A DNA stretch of 64,000 bases from CAZYHS01 sp964647545 (GTDB lineage: Bacteria > UBA10199 > GCA-002796325 > 1-14-0-20-49-13), in contig CAZYHS010000003.1 in NCBI GenBank assembly GCA_964647545.1, positions 41,655 through 105,654 on the forward strand. Direction: 5' to 3'. Below, piece after piece: positions 25,809 to 34,556 of the stretch. The position numbers and the translations under genes are program-made. Every line of letters starts with the position of its first letter. The stretch's first letter is position 1. The notes under the pieces are model-generated. The model had not been told where the DNA came from, ran no database searches, and saw only the letters and a list, made by a program, of their open reading frames with translations.

Positions 25809-27969
25809 AAAAATTGTGGCTGCGTTATCGGCTTCGGCTGTGCTTCTTTTTGCTGCGGTACTTGTGGCGCAGCCTCAGCAAACCGGACAAACGACCGCAG
25901 GACAAGCACAACCGCAGATGCAGCCGCCCGTGGATGGCGCAACGGCGCAGGGGGGTGAAGGCGGTGCTGCAAACCCGGCTTCTGCCAGCCCTGCCGGTGA
26001 AGAGCTTGTCTATTTGAACGTTCAGGATGCCGACATCAAAGACGTCATTAAGCAGATCAGCAAGGCAACCCAAAGAAATTTCATCATCGACGACAAGGTC
26101 AGAGGTAAAGTCACGATCATTTCCGAGCGCCCCATGACAAGAGAAGAGGCTTATCAAACTTTCCTCTCGGCGCTTGAAGTCGCCGGTTACACAATCGTCA
26201 AGGGGCCCGCCGGAGTCATCAAGATTGTTCCGCTGAAGGACGCTTTGCAGCAGCCCATTCCAACTCACGTTGACACAACTCCGGTCACCGACATGTTCAT
26301 TACGAGACTAATTCCGCTGCAAAGCATTAGCGCGGTCGAAATGTCGAACGCCATCAAGGGGCTCGTCTCTCGTGAAGGGAATCTTTTCGCCTATCCTGCG
26401 ACGAACACCCTCATCATAACAGATTCCGGCACCAACATCGATCGCCTGATGAAGATAATAAAAGAGCTCGATCAGGAGGGGCCGCAGCAGGTCCTCGAGA
26501 TAATTCCGGTCATCAATACAAGCTCGCGCGATGTAGCCCAGATGGTCAACCAGCTTTTCGAGCAGGAGAAGAGCAGCTCGAAATCGAAGATAAGCTCCAA
26601 AAAAGGGGGCGAGCTTGAAGAGATCGCCGAGGTCTCAAAGATCATTCCAGACGAAAGAACAAACGCAATCATTGTTCTTGCTAGCAAGCGCGCAATTGAA
26701 AAAGTTCGCAACATAATCGCCCGCCTCGACAGAAAGCTCGACGAAGCCAGCGAAGGTAAAATCCACGTCTATTATTTAAAGCATGCCAAGGCCAAGACGA
26801 TGGCCGAAATGCTTTCAACTCTTACGGCCGGAGCGACATCGGCTAAAAAAGATTCCAAGTCAACTTCAGCCAGTGGACCGATCATGGCCGAATTTGAAGG
26901 TGGTATTAAAATTACTTCTGACGATTCAACCAACGCACTTGTCATCACAGCCTCGGCAAAAGATTTTCAGACGCTTGTCGACAAGGTGATTTCAAAACTC
27001 GATGTGGCCAGACGTCAGGTCTATCTCGAAGCTATCATCATGGAGCTGTCGGTTCAGAAGGGCTCCGATTACGGCGTGAAGGGATTTGGAGGCGGCAATC
27101 TTGGACGCTTCAGCCTTTTCGGTACCGATCCTTCAGACTCGGTTCTTAGCGGTTTCTTAACCGGCGGGACAGGTGCTTTGCCGACCGGTCTTCTCGGCGG
27201 TTTGCTCGGTCAGGACACGATCCCGATCAACATCGACGGCACGACCAAGTCGATTCCGTCGGCCGGCATTTTCTTTTCGGCGCTGGCTTCCTACAACGAC
27301 GCGAACGTGATTTCGACCCCGAGCATTTTGACCCTCGACAACGAAGAGGCGAAGATCGAGATCAAAGGCAAGCAGTACTACCAAGGCAACGCACTTGTCA
27401 GCGCGACCGGCACGCAGTTCAATACGGCGTCGAGCGAAACAGGTTTATCACTGAAAATTACTCCGCAGATCGGCGAAAAAGAAAACGTAACGCTCAAAAT
27501 TGAACAGTCACTCTCCGACGTCAGCGGCAAATCTCTCGATCCCATTAAACTTCCCGACCCGACCAAGGAGCGTTCAATTAAGACATCGGTTGTGACGATG
27601 AACGGCCAGACAGTTGTGCTCGGCGGTTTGATGGAAGACAAGGCGACTTCCAGCAAGACCAAAATTCCGCTGCTTGGCGACATTCCAATCTTGGGCAATT
27701 TGTTCAAGAGCACTTCGTTACAAAAAACAAAGGTCAACCTGCTGATTTTCATTACGCCGACGATTGTGAAAGATGCCACCGACTTCTCCGGCATTCTCAA
27801 ACGCAAGATCGAAGANNNNNNNNNNNNNNNNNNNNNNNNNNNNNNNNNNNNNNNNNNNNNNNNNNNNNNNNNNNNNNNNNNNNNNNNNNNNNNNNNNNNN
27901 NNNNNNNNNNNNNNNGTGAAGCCGCCGGCTCCCGGAGCGCGTGAAAAAGAGCTCGATCTGGCGTACTAA
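25795..27969 (+). CDS. gspD: Type II secretion secretin GspD (C-terminal part interrupted by gap)
   Basis: Outer-membrane secretin. It has a signal peptide (IVAALSASAVLLFAAVLVA), an Ala/Gln-rich linker, N0-N3 domains (LNVQDADIKDVIKQISKAT starts N0) and the secretin core up to KIPLLGDIPILGNLFK and VNLLIFITPTIVK. A stretch rich in Ser/Lys (SSSKSKISSKKGG near residues 259-271) sits in the N3 region, as in GspD family members. The last residues are separated by a 100-N gap at 27816-27915, so the S-domain/C-tail length is unknown and the visible last 17 codons could be in any frame. The start overlaps gspC. Confidence 0.93.
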   Translation: MRYDKKIVAALSASAVLLFAAVLVAQPQQTGQTTAGQAQPQMQPPVDGATAQGGEGGAANPASASPAGEELVYLNVQDADIKDVIKQISKATQRNFIIDDKVRGKVTIISERPMTREEAYQTFLSALEVAGYTIVKGPAGVIKIVPLKDALQQPIPTHVDTTPVTDMFITRLIPLQSISAVEMSNAIKGLVSREGNLFAYPATNTLIITDSGTNIDRLMKIIKELDQEGPQQVLEIIPVINTSSRDVAQMVNQLFEQEKSSSKSKISSKKGGELEEIAEVSKIIPDERTNAIIVLASKRAIEKVRNIIARLDRKLDEASEGKIHVYYLKHAKAKTMAEMLSTLTAGATSAKKDSKSTSASGPIMAEFEGGIKITSDDSTNALVITASAKDFQTLVDKVISKLDVARRQVYLEAIIMELSVQKGSDYGVKGFGGGNLGRFSLFGTDPSDSVLSGFLTGGTGALPTGLLGGLLGQDTIPINIDGTTKSIPSAGIFFSALASYNDANVISTPSILTLDNEEAKIEIKGKQYYQGNALVSATGTQFNTASSETGLSLKITPQIGEKENVTLKIEQSLSDVSGKSLDPIKLPDPTKERSIKTSVVTMNGQTVVLGGLMEDKATSSKTKIPLLGDIPILGNLFKSTSLQKTKVNLLIFITPTIVKDATDFSGILKRKIEXXXXXXXXXXXXXXXXXXXXXXXXXXXXXXXXXXVKPPAPGAREKELDLAY
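27816..27915. other. Assembly gap (100 N) near the 3' end of gspD
   Basis: Exactly 100 N. The secretin reading frame happens to stay open across it, but the real length is unknown. Confidence 0.95.
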
Positions 27970-27973
27970 CTGC

Positions 27974-28034
27974 TGGTTTAAATAGTTTAAGATGGTTCAA
28001 ATGGTTTAAGTTTAATTCGTTTAAGATAGATTAA
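27974..28034. repeat. Degenerate short tandem repeat (GTTTAA-type) before gspE
   Basis: The gspD-gspE spacer consists of about five imperfect copies of an 11-14 base unit with the core GTTTAA or GTTCAA (TGGTTTAAATA, GTTTAAGA, TGGTTCAAA, TGGTTTAAG, CGTTTAAGATA). It is AT-rich and leaves no evident ribosome-binding site for gspE. Confidence 0.6.
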
Positions 28035-28039
28035 AAATT

Positions 28040-29737
28040 ATGGAAGATAAATCACTAGGCGCAATTTTACTTGAGACCACGAGTTTGACGGAGAATCAGC
28101 TTGAAGAGGCCCTTGCAGCGCATCGCGAAAAAGGGATCAAGCTCGGTGACGCTTTGGTGCAGCTTAAGTTTCTCCGGACTGAAGATATCTTGAAGGCGTT
28201 GTCGGTGCAGCTCGGCTTTCCTTACGAAAACAAGATCGATACCGAAGATATTCCTTCCGACCTGATAGCCAACCTCCCCATAAACTATGCGAAGAAGAAC
28301 GAGGTTCTTCCGCTTAGAAAAGAGGGGGATGCCGTCGTCGTTGCAGTTTCCGATCCGACGAATTTTTATGTGCTCGACGACCTTCGCACGGTATTCAATT
28401 CCGAGATAAAACCGATCATCGCCAGTTCGTACGAAATAGTTAACGCCATCAACATCGTTTACAACAGGGCGTCTGGGTCGGGAGAAGACGCAATGGGCGA
28501 GCTTGACCAAAGCGTCGGCGAGATCAACTCTGACTTTGACGAACCCGTCGATCTTCTTGACGCAACCGACGAGGCCCCGATCATCAGGCTCGTAAACTCT
28601 CTGATGTTTAGAGCGGTCAAACAGAAGGCAAGCGATATTCACATTGAACCGTTTGAGAAGGAGCTTGTCATACGTTTCAGGATAGACGGCGTTCTCTACG
28701 ACATAATGAGCCCGCCCAAGCGCGCGCAAAATTCCATCATCAGCCGCGTGAAAATTATGGCCGGTCTCAATATCGCGGAAAAGCGTCTCCCGCAGGACGG
28801 CCGCATCAGGCTAAAGATCGCCGGCAAAGATATCGATATCCGTGTTTCAACTATCCCGACATCTTTCGGCGAATCGGTCGTAATGCGTTTGCTCGACAGA
28901 AGCAACGTTCTGCTCGATCTGAATTCACTCGGCCTTCAAGGCAGACAACTTGAAATAATGCACGACCTAATCAGTAGGAGCCACGGCATTATTTTGGTCA
29001 CCGGTCCGACAGGTTCCGGTAAAACGACGACGCTCTACGCCGCTTTGTCGAAGATAAATTCCAAAGACATTAAAATTCTCACAATTGAAGATCCGGTCGA
29101 ATATCAGATCCCCGGGATCAATCAGGTTCAGGTGAACCCGAAGATCGATCTGACCTTTGCCGCCGGACTCAGAGCTTTCCTTCGTCAAGATCCCGACGTG
29201 ATCATGGTCGGTGAAATCCGCGATAAAGAGACCGCCGAAATTGCAATTCAAGCGTCGCTCACAGGTCACTTGGTTATTTCGACACTTCACACCAACGACG
29301 CTCCGTCGACCATGAGCCGTCTGGTCGATATGGGAATTGAGCCGTTCCTTGTCTCGTCGTCGATTTTGGGAGTTATCGCTCAGCGGCTTGTGAGAACCGT
29401 CTGCCACGAATGCGCTAAAAAATATGTCCCGACCGAAGAGGAGTTGCACAAGATCGGTCTTTCTATTTCCGATCTTAAGGGTCGTCAGCTTTTGCGAGCG
29501 GTCGGATGTCCTAATTGTCTCGAAACTGGCTACACGGGGCGATTGGCCATTTACGAATTCATGATCTTGAACGACGAAATTAGAAGCGAGATAATGAAAG
29601 GGAGCGACGCCACGACGATCAAGCGTGCAGCTGTCGGCAGCGGCATGACAAGTCTTATGGCCGACGCCTCCAACAAAGTTTTACAGGGATTGACGACAAT
29701 CGAAGAGGTCTTGAGAGTGATACAAGAAAATGAATGA
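28040..29737 (+). CDS. gspE: Type II secretion ATPase GspE
   Basis: A 565-residue cytoplasmic secretion ATPase. An N-terminal MshEN/T2SSE-N domain (about 1-150) is followed by the ATPase: Walker A GPTGSGKTTTLYAAL near residue 318, Asp and His boxes, and Walker B DVIMVGEIRDKETAEIA near 387. Four cysteines in two CxxC pairs (CHECAKK near 455 and GCPNC near 489) form the zinc element characteristic of GspE and PilB. It powers pseudopilus growth through GspF and GspL. gspF begins 16 bases after the stop. Confidence 0.97.
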   Translation: MEDKSLGAILLETTSLTENQLEEALAAHREKGIKLGDALVQLKFLRTEDILKALSVQLGFPYENKIDTEDIPSDLIANLPINYAKKNEVLPLRKEGDAVVVAVSDPTNFYVLDDLRTVFNSEIKPIIASSYEIVNAINIVYNRASGSGEDAMGELDQSVGEINSDFDEPVDLLDATDEAPIIRLVNSLMFRAVKQKASDIHIEPFEKELVIRFRIDGVLYDIMSPPKRAQNSIISRVKIMAGLNIAEKRLPQDGRIRLKIAGKDIDIRVSTIPTSFGESVVMRLLDRSNVLLDLNSLGLQGRQLEIMHDLISRSHGIILVTGPTGSGKTTTLYAALSKINSKDIKILTIEDPVEYQIPGINQVQVNPKIDLTFAAGLRAFLRQDPDVIMVGEIRDKETAEIAIQASLTGHLVISTLHTNDAPSTMSRLVDMGIEPFLVSSSILGVIAQRLVRTVCHECAKKYVPTEEELHKIGLSISDLKGRQLLRAVGCPNCLETGYTGRLAIYEFMILNDEIRSEIMKGSDATTIKRAAVGSGMTSLMADASNKVLQGLTTIEEVLRVIQENE

Positions 29738-29753
29738 CCAGCGGGAATAAATT

Positions 29754-30998
29754 ATGGCCGTATATTCGTACAAGGGAATAAACGACAAGGGAAAGAACAC
29801 CACCGGCTCAATCGACGCCGAAAACGAAAAGGCCGCGCGCGCGAAACTGCGCAAGATGGGCGTTTATCCCACCGGCATTTCGCTTGGCGGCTCGATCGGC
29901 GCCGCAAAGATCGGCATGTCGGCGAACGTCGATTTTGCCAAGATGTTTAACCGCATAAAGCTGGCCGACATCGCCTTGATGACCAGACAGCTTTCGACGC
30001 TTCTGGCGGCTCATGTGCCGCTGGTCGATTCGTTGGCGGCGATGGGTGAACAGGTGGCGAACGAAAAGCTGCGCAATATTATTTCGGAGATGCGTCAGAA
30101 AGTGGTCGAGGGTTCAAAGCTCTCCGATGCCATGCGAGCCTATCCCAAAGTTTTTGGCAACATGTACATAAACATGGTTAACGCCGGTGAAAACTCGGGC
30201 TCGCTTGACATCGTGCTGGCGAGGCTGGCCGATTTTACCGAAAGCCAGCAGAAGATTAAGTCGCGCATTTCCGGCGCGATGATCTATCCGATCATCATGG
30301 GAGTCGTCGCTGTTCTTCTCATGTTCGTCCTTCTGACCTTCATGGTTCCGAAGATGACCTCAATCTTTAAAAGCCAGAAGCTCGAGCTTCCGCTTCCCAC
30401 TAAAGTTCTGATTTTTTTCAGCGAGTTGCTTTCGAACTACTGGTATTTGATCTTTGCCGCGATTGGTGTCGGCATCTATTTTATCTTACGCTGGTTTAAG
30501 ACTCCGAACGGGCGTGAATGGCGCGACGGAATGCTCCTTAAGATGCCCGTATTTGGAAATCTTATCAGATTGTCGGCAATCTCGCGTTTTGCCAGAACTC
30601 TATCGACTCTTCTTGCAAGCGGTGTTCAGATGCTTGCGGCAATGGACATAGTCAAGAACGTTGTCTCAAACGTTGTGCTTGAAAAGTCGATTGAAGTGAC
30701 CCGCAACTCGGTTAAAGAAGGTGAATCGATCGCCGAGCCGCTGAAGCGGAGCGGGCATTTTCCGCCTCTTGTCACACACATGATATCGATCGGCGAAAAG
30801 ACCGGCTCTTTAGAAACGATGTTGGAGCGGGTCGCCGATTCCTATGATTCGCAGGTCGATAATGCCGTTTCGACGTTACTTTCACTATTGGAGCCGATCA
30901 TGATCATGGTCATGGGAGGCACTATTACTTTCGTTGTCGTTTCGATCCTGCTCCCCATTCTGCAAATGGGCGACCTTGGTTCGATCGGCGGAGGATGA
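29754..30998 (+). CDS. gspF: Type II secretion platform protein GspF
   Basis: A 414-residue polytopic inner-membrane platform protein with two T2SSF domains (about 70-190 and 275-400). The transmembrane segments include GVVAVLLMFVLLTFMVPKM and WYLIFAAIGVGIYFIL, with a last helix near the C-terminus. The N-terminal YSYKGINDKGKNTTGSIDAEN and the repeated MTRQLSTLLAAHVPLVDSL and FARTLSTLLASGVQMLAAM blocks are diagnostic. The stop overlaps an ATG of the gspG leader region (ATGA), but gspG itself probably starts 21 bases later. Confidence 0.96.
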   Translation: MAVYSYKGINDKGKNTTGSIDAENEKAARAKLRKMGVYPTGISLGGSIGAAKIGMSANVDFAKMFNRIKLADIALMTRQLSTLLAAHVPLVDSLAAMGEQVANEKLRNIISEMRQKVVEGSKLSDAMRAYPKVFGNMYINMVNAGENSGSLDIVLARLADFTESQQKIKSRISGAMIYPIIMGVVAVLLMFVLLTFMVPKMTSIFKSQKLELPLPTKVLIFFSELLSNYWYLIFAAIGVGIYFILRWFKTPNGREWRDGMLLKMPVFGNLIRLSAISRFARTLSTLLASGVQMLAAMDIVKNVVSNVVLEKSIEVTRNSVKEGESIAEPLKRSGHFPPLVTHMISIGEKTGSLETMLERVADSYDSQVDNAVSTLLSLLEPIMIMVMGGTITFVVVSILLPILQMGDLGSIGGG

Positions 30999-31018
30999 CA
31001 AAAAAGGAGGATGTAGAT

Positions 31019-31426
31019 ATGGAAAAGAGGGGAATGCGGTTGTTCGCCCGTGAAGTCGGGCAAAAGGGTATGACGCTGATCGAAATTCTCATCGTCATAA
31101 CGATTTTGGGTATCGTGATGACGCTGGTAGGAAGCCGTGTCGTGAAGCAATTCGGCCGCGCCAAGATCAAGACGACGACCCTTGCGATGCAGCAGCTTCG
31201 TCAGGCGATCACCGAGTATCAGATGGACCACAACAAGATACCTTCGGATCTTGCCGCTCTTGAAGGGGAATATGTAGAAACAATGCCGGCAGACGGCTGG
31301 GGCAATCCTTTCAGAATGCAAATTCCGGGCCCGACAGGTCAGCCTTTCGACATCATAAGCGACGGCCCAGACGGTCAGTCAGGCACCGACGATGACATAA
31401 AACTTTCCGAGCAGGGAAAAAGATAA
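31019..31426 (+). CDS. gspG: Major pseudopilin GspG
   Basis: A 135-residue major pseudopilin. The prepilin site is GQKG|MTLIEILIVITI, with Met rather than the usual Phe at +1 and the conserved Glu at +5. The C-terminus has the calcium-binding loop DGPDGQSGTDDDI typical of GspG. Start 31019 is chosen because GGAGG sits 8 bases upstream; it gives a 20-residue leader. Forms the shaft of the pseudopilus. The prepilin peptidase gene (gspO/pilD) is not in this window. Confidence 0.95.
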   Translation: MEKRGMRLFAREVGQKGMTLIEILIVITILGIVMTLVGSRVVKQFGRAKIKTTTLAMQQLRQAITEYQMDHNKIPSDLAALEGEYVETMPADGWGNPFRMQIPGPTGQPFDIISDGPDGQSGTDDDIKLSEQGKR

Positions 31427-32152
31427 ATGACGATGTTTCGTTCAAGGACAGGCGGATTTACCCTTATCGAGATGATGATCGTGGTCACGATCGTCGGTTT
31501 GATAGCCGTTCTTGGCGCAAACATCATGTCGGGAACTTTCCGTTCAAAATCACGCGAGCTGCAATGGCGCATGGCATCGACGATCCGTTACCTCTACAAT
31601 TCGGCGGTGACAGAATCCAAGACCATGCGCCTTGTGCTCGACCTGCAGGAGGGGGGCTCCTACTGGGCCGAGGCGACCGGCGATAAATTTCTGCTTGAGA
31701 GATCCGAGGACATTAAAGAAAGGGAGCGCAGAAAAGATTTCGGCGATGAAAGCGCAGCTCCTGCTAAAACTGAACAATCTGCTTCGACGATGTCCGATGA
31801 AACAAAGGACGCTCTCGGCCTTACAGGTGACGAATCTTTTAAACAGGAGGCGGAAGAGATCGTTGAACCGTCGGAAGCTGTTTTCGGTTCGGTCGAATCT
31901 CCCGTTCTTGAGGTCAAACAGCTGCCGCGGGGGATCTACATAAAAGATGTTTACACCGAACACGACGGTGAAACCGGAGTTTCGGAAGGCAAAGCTTACA
32001 TCTATTTTTTCCCCAACGGCTACGCCGAGCCTAGCGTGATAAATTTCAGGAACGAAGACGATACAAGGCAGTTCTCTATTAAGATCGATCCGTACAGCGG
32101 AGAGGTCGATATTTCTCCCGAATATCGCACTTTGGAGACGAGCAAAAAGTGA
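31427..32152 (+). CDS. gspH: Minor pseudopilin GspH-like
   Basis: A 241-residue pseudopilin with prepilin site TGG|FTLIEMMIVVTIVGLIA. It begins directly at the stop of gspG. Position and motif point to GspH, but it is longer than usual (commonly 150-190). The extra length is an acidic, Ser/Thr/Glu-rich stretch at about residues 97-160 (KERERRKDFGDES onward) with the look of a disordered insertion in the globular domain. The gene overlaps gspI by 4 bases (GTGA). Confidence 0.82.
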   Translation: MTMFRSRTGGFTLIEMMIVVTIVGLIAVLGANIMSGTFRSKSRELQWRMASTIRYLYNSAVTESKTMRLVLDLQEGGSYWAEATGDKFLLERSEDIKERERRKDFGDESAAPAKTEQSASTMSDETKDALGLTGDESFKQEAEEIVEPSEAVFGSVESPVLEVKQLPRGIYIKDVYTEHDGETGVSEGKAYIYFFPNGYAEPSVINFRNEDDTRQFSIKIDPYSGEVDISPEYRTLETSKK

Positions 32153-32607
32153 GCAAAAAAGGTTTTACACTCCTCGAGGTTATGCTGGCCCTTGCAGTTT
32201 TTGCGATTGCAATGGCAAGTCTGGTGGGCTTTCACGCAAGGGGTTACGTTAACGAGGCCCGTGCGAGACGACTCACCGTTGCGACAAATCTTGCCCGAAT
32301 GAAACTTGTCGATATGCAGCTTGCCATAGAAAAAGATCTTCTAACCGGCGGCTTTCCAGAAGAAAAAGAAGAGGTCGGCGAGTTCGACACCCCATTTTCC
32401 GATTTCAAGTGGAAGACCGAAATAAGAAAGGTCGAGCTTCCGGTTCCTCCTCTTGGGGAAGCTGCGGGAGATGCAACCAAGCAGATGATGCAAATGGTAA
32501 GCAAACAGATATCCGATTCGGTCAGAGAACTCAAATTGACCGTAACGTGGACCGAAATGGAAAAAGAGAGGTCGTTTAGTGTCGTGACGCACATCGCTAA
32601 AATGTGA
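32149..32607 (+). CDS. gspI: Minor pseudopilin GspI
   Basis: A 152-residue minor pseudopilin. It begins MSKKG|FTLLEVMLALAVFAIAM, with a four-residue leader after the start codon and the FTLLEVM..LA.FA wording typical of GspI. It starts with GTG, overlapping the gspH stop by 4 bases. It forms the pseudopilus tip with GspJ and GspK. KLTVTWTEMEKERSFSVVTHI near the C-terminus is the usual GspI strand region. Confidence 0.9.
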   Translation: MSKKGFTLLEVMLALAVFAIAMASLVGFHARGYVNEARARRLTVATNLARMKLVDMQLAIEKDLLTGGFPEEKEEVGEFDTPFSDFKWKTEIRKVELPVPPLGEAAGDATKQMMQMVSKQISDSVRELKLTVTWTEMEKERSFSVVTHIAKM

Positions 32608-33311
32608 TGAAAAAGATGAACGCAAAAAAAATACAATCGGGTTTTTCGCTGCTTGAAGTTTTGATAGCCGTCTTCATTCTTGCCATGATGTCGTTGATGA
32701 TATGGCAAATCACAAACAACGCCTATCGCGGTACCGAAAAGGCAAAGAGCTACGATTCGATCTACCAGCAGGCGCGAATATCTTTAAAGAGGCTGACATC
32801 CGATCTGACCGGCGCCTTTATGGTGCTTCCGTCAATGCAAGGGACTGCAAGTGACGGAACGCCTGCGCTGGAAACCGGATTTTTCGGCGAGGATTCCGGC
32901 GAACGCGACAGAATAGATTTTAGCACAATGTCCGGCATAAGAATGGTTAAGAACGAAAAGCGAAGCGACATTCTCGAGGTCGGCTACTATGTCGAGAGCT
33001 GTCCCGATTCCGAGGATGGAGCTCAATGTCTGATGCGTCGCGAATCTGTAAAATTAGATCGCGATATAAAAAACGGAGGAAGGGCTTTTCCGATAGCCAG
33101 AGGAGTGAAATCTTTCCAGATGGAATATTACGACGCGGCAAAACAAGAGTGGAGGCCGGACTGGAGTTCGCAGGATCCGGTTTTTATAGGCAAGCTTCCG
33201 AGAGCCGCAAAAATAACGCTGGTTTTTTTCGATCCTAAGGATGAGACGGGCGAGGTTGTTTTTATGACATCGGCCCTTTTGCCGATGTCGATCGCTCCCA
33301 TCGATTTTTAA
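32607..33311 (+). CDS. gspJ: Minor pseudopilin GspJ
   Basis: A pseudopilin of about 234 residues. Prepilin site QSG|FSLLEVLIAVFILAMMSLM, followed by the GspJ-type RISLKRLTSDLTGAF and, later, VLEVGYYVES and REWRP-like blocks (KQEWRPDWSSQDP). The start is ATG 32607, overlapping the gspI stop by one base; GTG 32604 is an alternative one codon upstream. Forms the tip complex with GspI and GspK. Confidence 0.9.
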   Translation: MKKMNAKKIQSGFSLLEVLIAVFILAMMSLMIWQITNNAYRGTEKAKSYDSIYQQARISLKRLTSDLTGAFMVLPSMQGTASDGTPALETGFFGEDSGERDRIDFSTMSGIRMVKNEKRSDILEVGYYVESCPDSEDGAQCLMRRESVKLDRDIKNGGRAFPIARGVKSFQMEYYDAAKQEWRPDWSSQDPVFIGKLPRAAKITLVFFDPKDETGEVVFMTSALLPMSIAPIDF

Positions 33312-33312
33312 T

Positions 33313-34551
33313 ATGAGAAGCGAAAAGGGGATAGCTTTAATGATGGTGATTTCGGCGATCATGCTGCTGAGCATGATCGTGCTCGAATTCGTCTATTCGA
33401 CGAACATCAATTTGAAGCTCGCCACAGCAGAAAAAGAGGGGTTGCAGGCGCAGTATCTTGCCATTTCGGCTCAAAATCTCATGAAGGTCGAACTGATGAT
33501 GGACAAGCAGGTTAAAGCGCAGATTGCGTCCCTGCCAATCGCCGCAAACATGCCGATAGATCTCAGTCAGCCTTTGTGTCAGCAATTTCCGTTCTCAACC
33601 GCATTGATAAGGGCATTTTTTATCGGAGGAGAAATTCCTCTATTTGGCGACAATTCCCCGCCTCAAGATAATTCCGAGACAGCAAGCACGCCGAGCGAAG
33701 AGAGCAAAGGCAAATCGGTCACAGGTTTTGAGACCGAAAAGGCTCAGGAGTTTTTGGCTTTCGACGGTGATTTCGACGGCCAGTGCGCCGACGAGGCCGG
33801 GCGGTTGAACTTCAACTATTTTGCGGGCTTGGATCCGGCCCAGCAGGTGCTATCCGGAAATAATTTATACGATTCATACAAGCTTTTGTTAATGAATTAC
33901 TTTAAGCAGGAAAAGTTCAAGAAGTTGTTTGAGAGTAAGGATAAAATAGACGAAATTGTTAGAAATATCGCCGACTGGGTCGATAAGAACGACGTTATAA
34001 ACGACCTTGGCGGTGTGACCCGCGGGCTCGAGGCGGGTTTGTATAAGGGGGACGACGATTATCCTCCTCGTAACAACAAGTTCATCACGCTTGAAGAACT
34101 TCATTTTGTGAACGGAGTCGATGACACATGGTTTGCCCCTCTCTCTGAGCGTTTTACGATCTATGGCGATAGTAAGGTCAACATTTGTCTTGCCGAGAGC
34201 GACGTGATCTGGGGGATTATTTTGGCCTACGCATCACAAAATACTTCGATACCCCCGATTAATCCGCAGAACGACGAATTGAAAAAACAAGTGATAGACG
34301 CGGTCATGTTCAGCTGCAGCGGCGCTCAGCCTCAAGTTGCAACGATCGCGCAAAATATCAATTCGCTGCTTGGCATTACGCAGCAGCAGGCCGGCAACAG
34401 TCTAACGAACATGATTACCACCGAAGCAAGGTACTATTCCCTAAAATTAACGGGACAAGTCGGCGACACTGTGGTAAATATTAAAACCGTTTTGGACACA
34501 AGAGATTCAGACCCCAAAAAATGGCGAGTTCTGTACTATAAAATTTATTGA
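33313..34551 (+). CDS. gspK: Minor pseudopilin GspK
   Basis: A 412-residue large tip pseudopilin. The prepilin site EKG|IALMMVISAIMLLSMIVL lacks the +5 Glu, as GspK proteins do. The middle holds the alpha-helical T2SSK domain with IVRNIADWVDKNDV and EAGLYKGDDDYPPRNNKF, the conserved P-R-N-x-F region. WFAPLSERFTIYGDSKVNI follows. Starts one base after gspJ stops. Confidence 0.92.
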   Translation: MRSEKGIALMMVISAIMLLSMIVLEFVYSTNINLKLATAEKEGLQAQYLAISAQNLMKVELMMDKQVKAQIASLPIAANMPIDLSQPLCQQFPFSTALIRAFFIGGEIPLFGDNSPPQDNSETASTPSEESKGKSVTGFETEKAQEFLAFDGDFDGQCADEAGRLNFNYFAGLDPAQQVLSGNNLYDSYKLLLMNYFKQEKFKKLFESKDKIDEIVRNIADWVDKNDVINDLGGVTRGLEAGLYKGDDDYPPRNNKFITLEELHFVNGVDDTWFAPLSERFTIYGDSKVNICLAESDVIWGIILAYASQNTSIPPINPQNDELKKQVIDAVMFSCSGAQPQVATIAQNINSLLGITQQQAGNSLTNMITTEARYYSLKLTGQVGDTVVNIKTVLDTRDSDPKKWRVLYYKIY

Positions 34552-34556
34552 TCATT

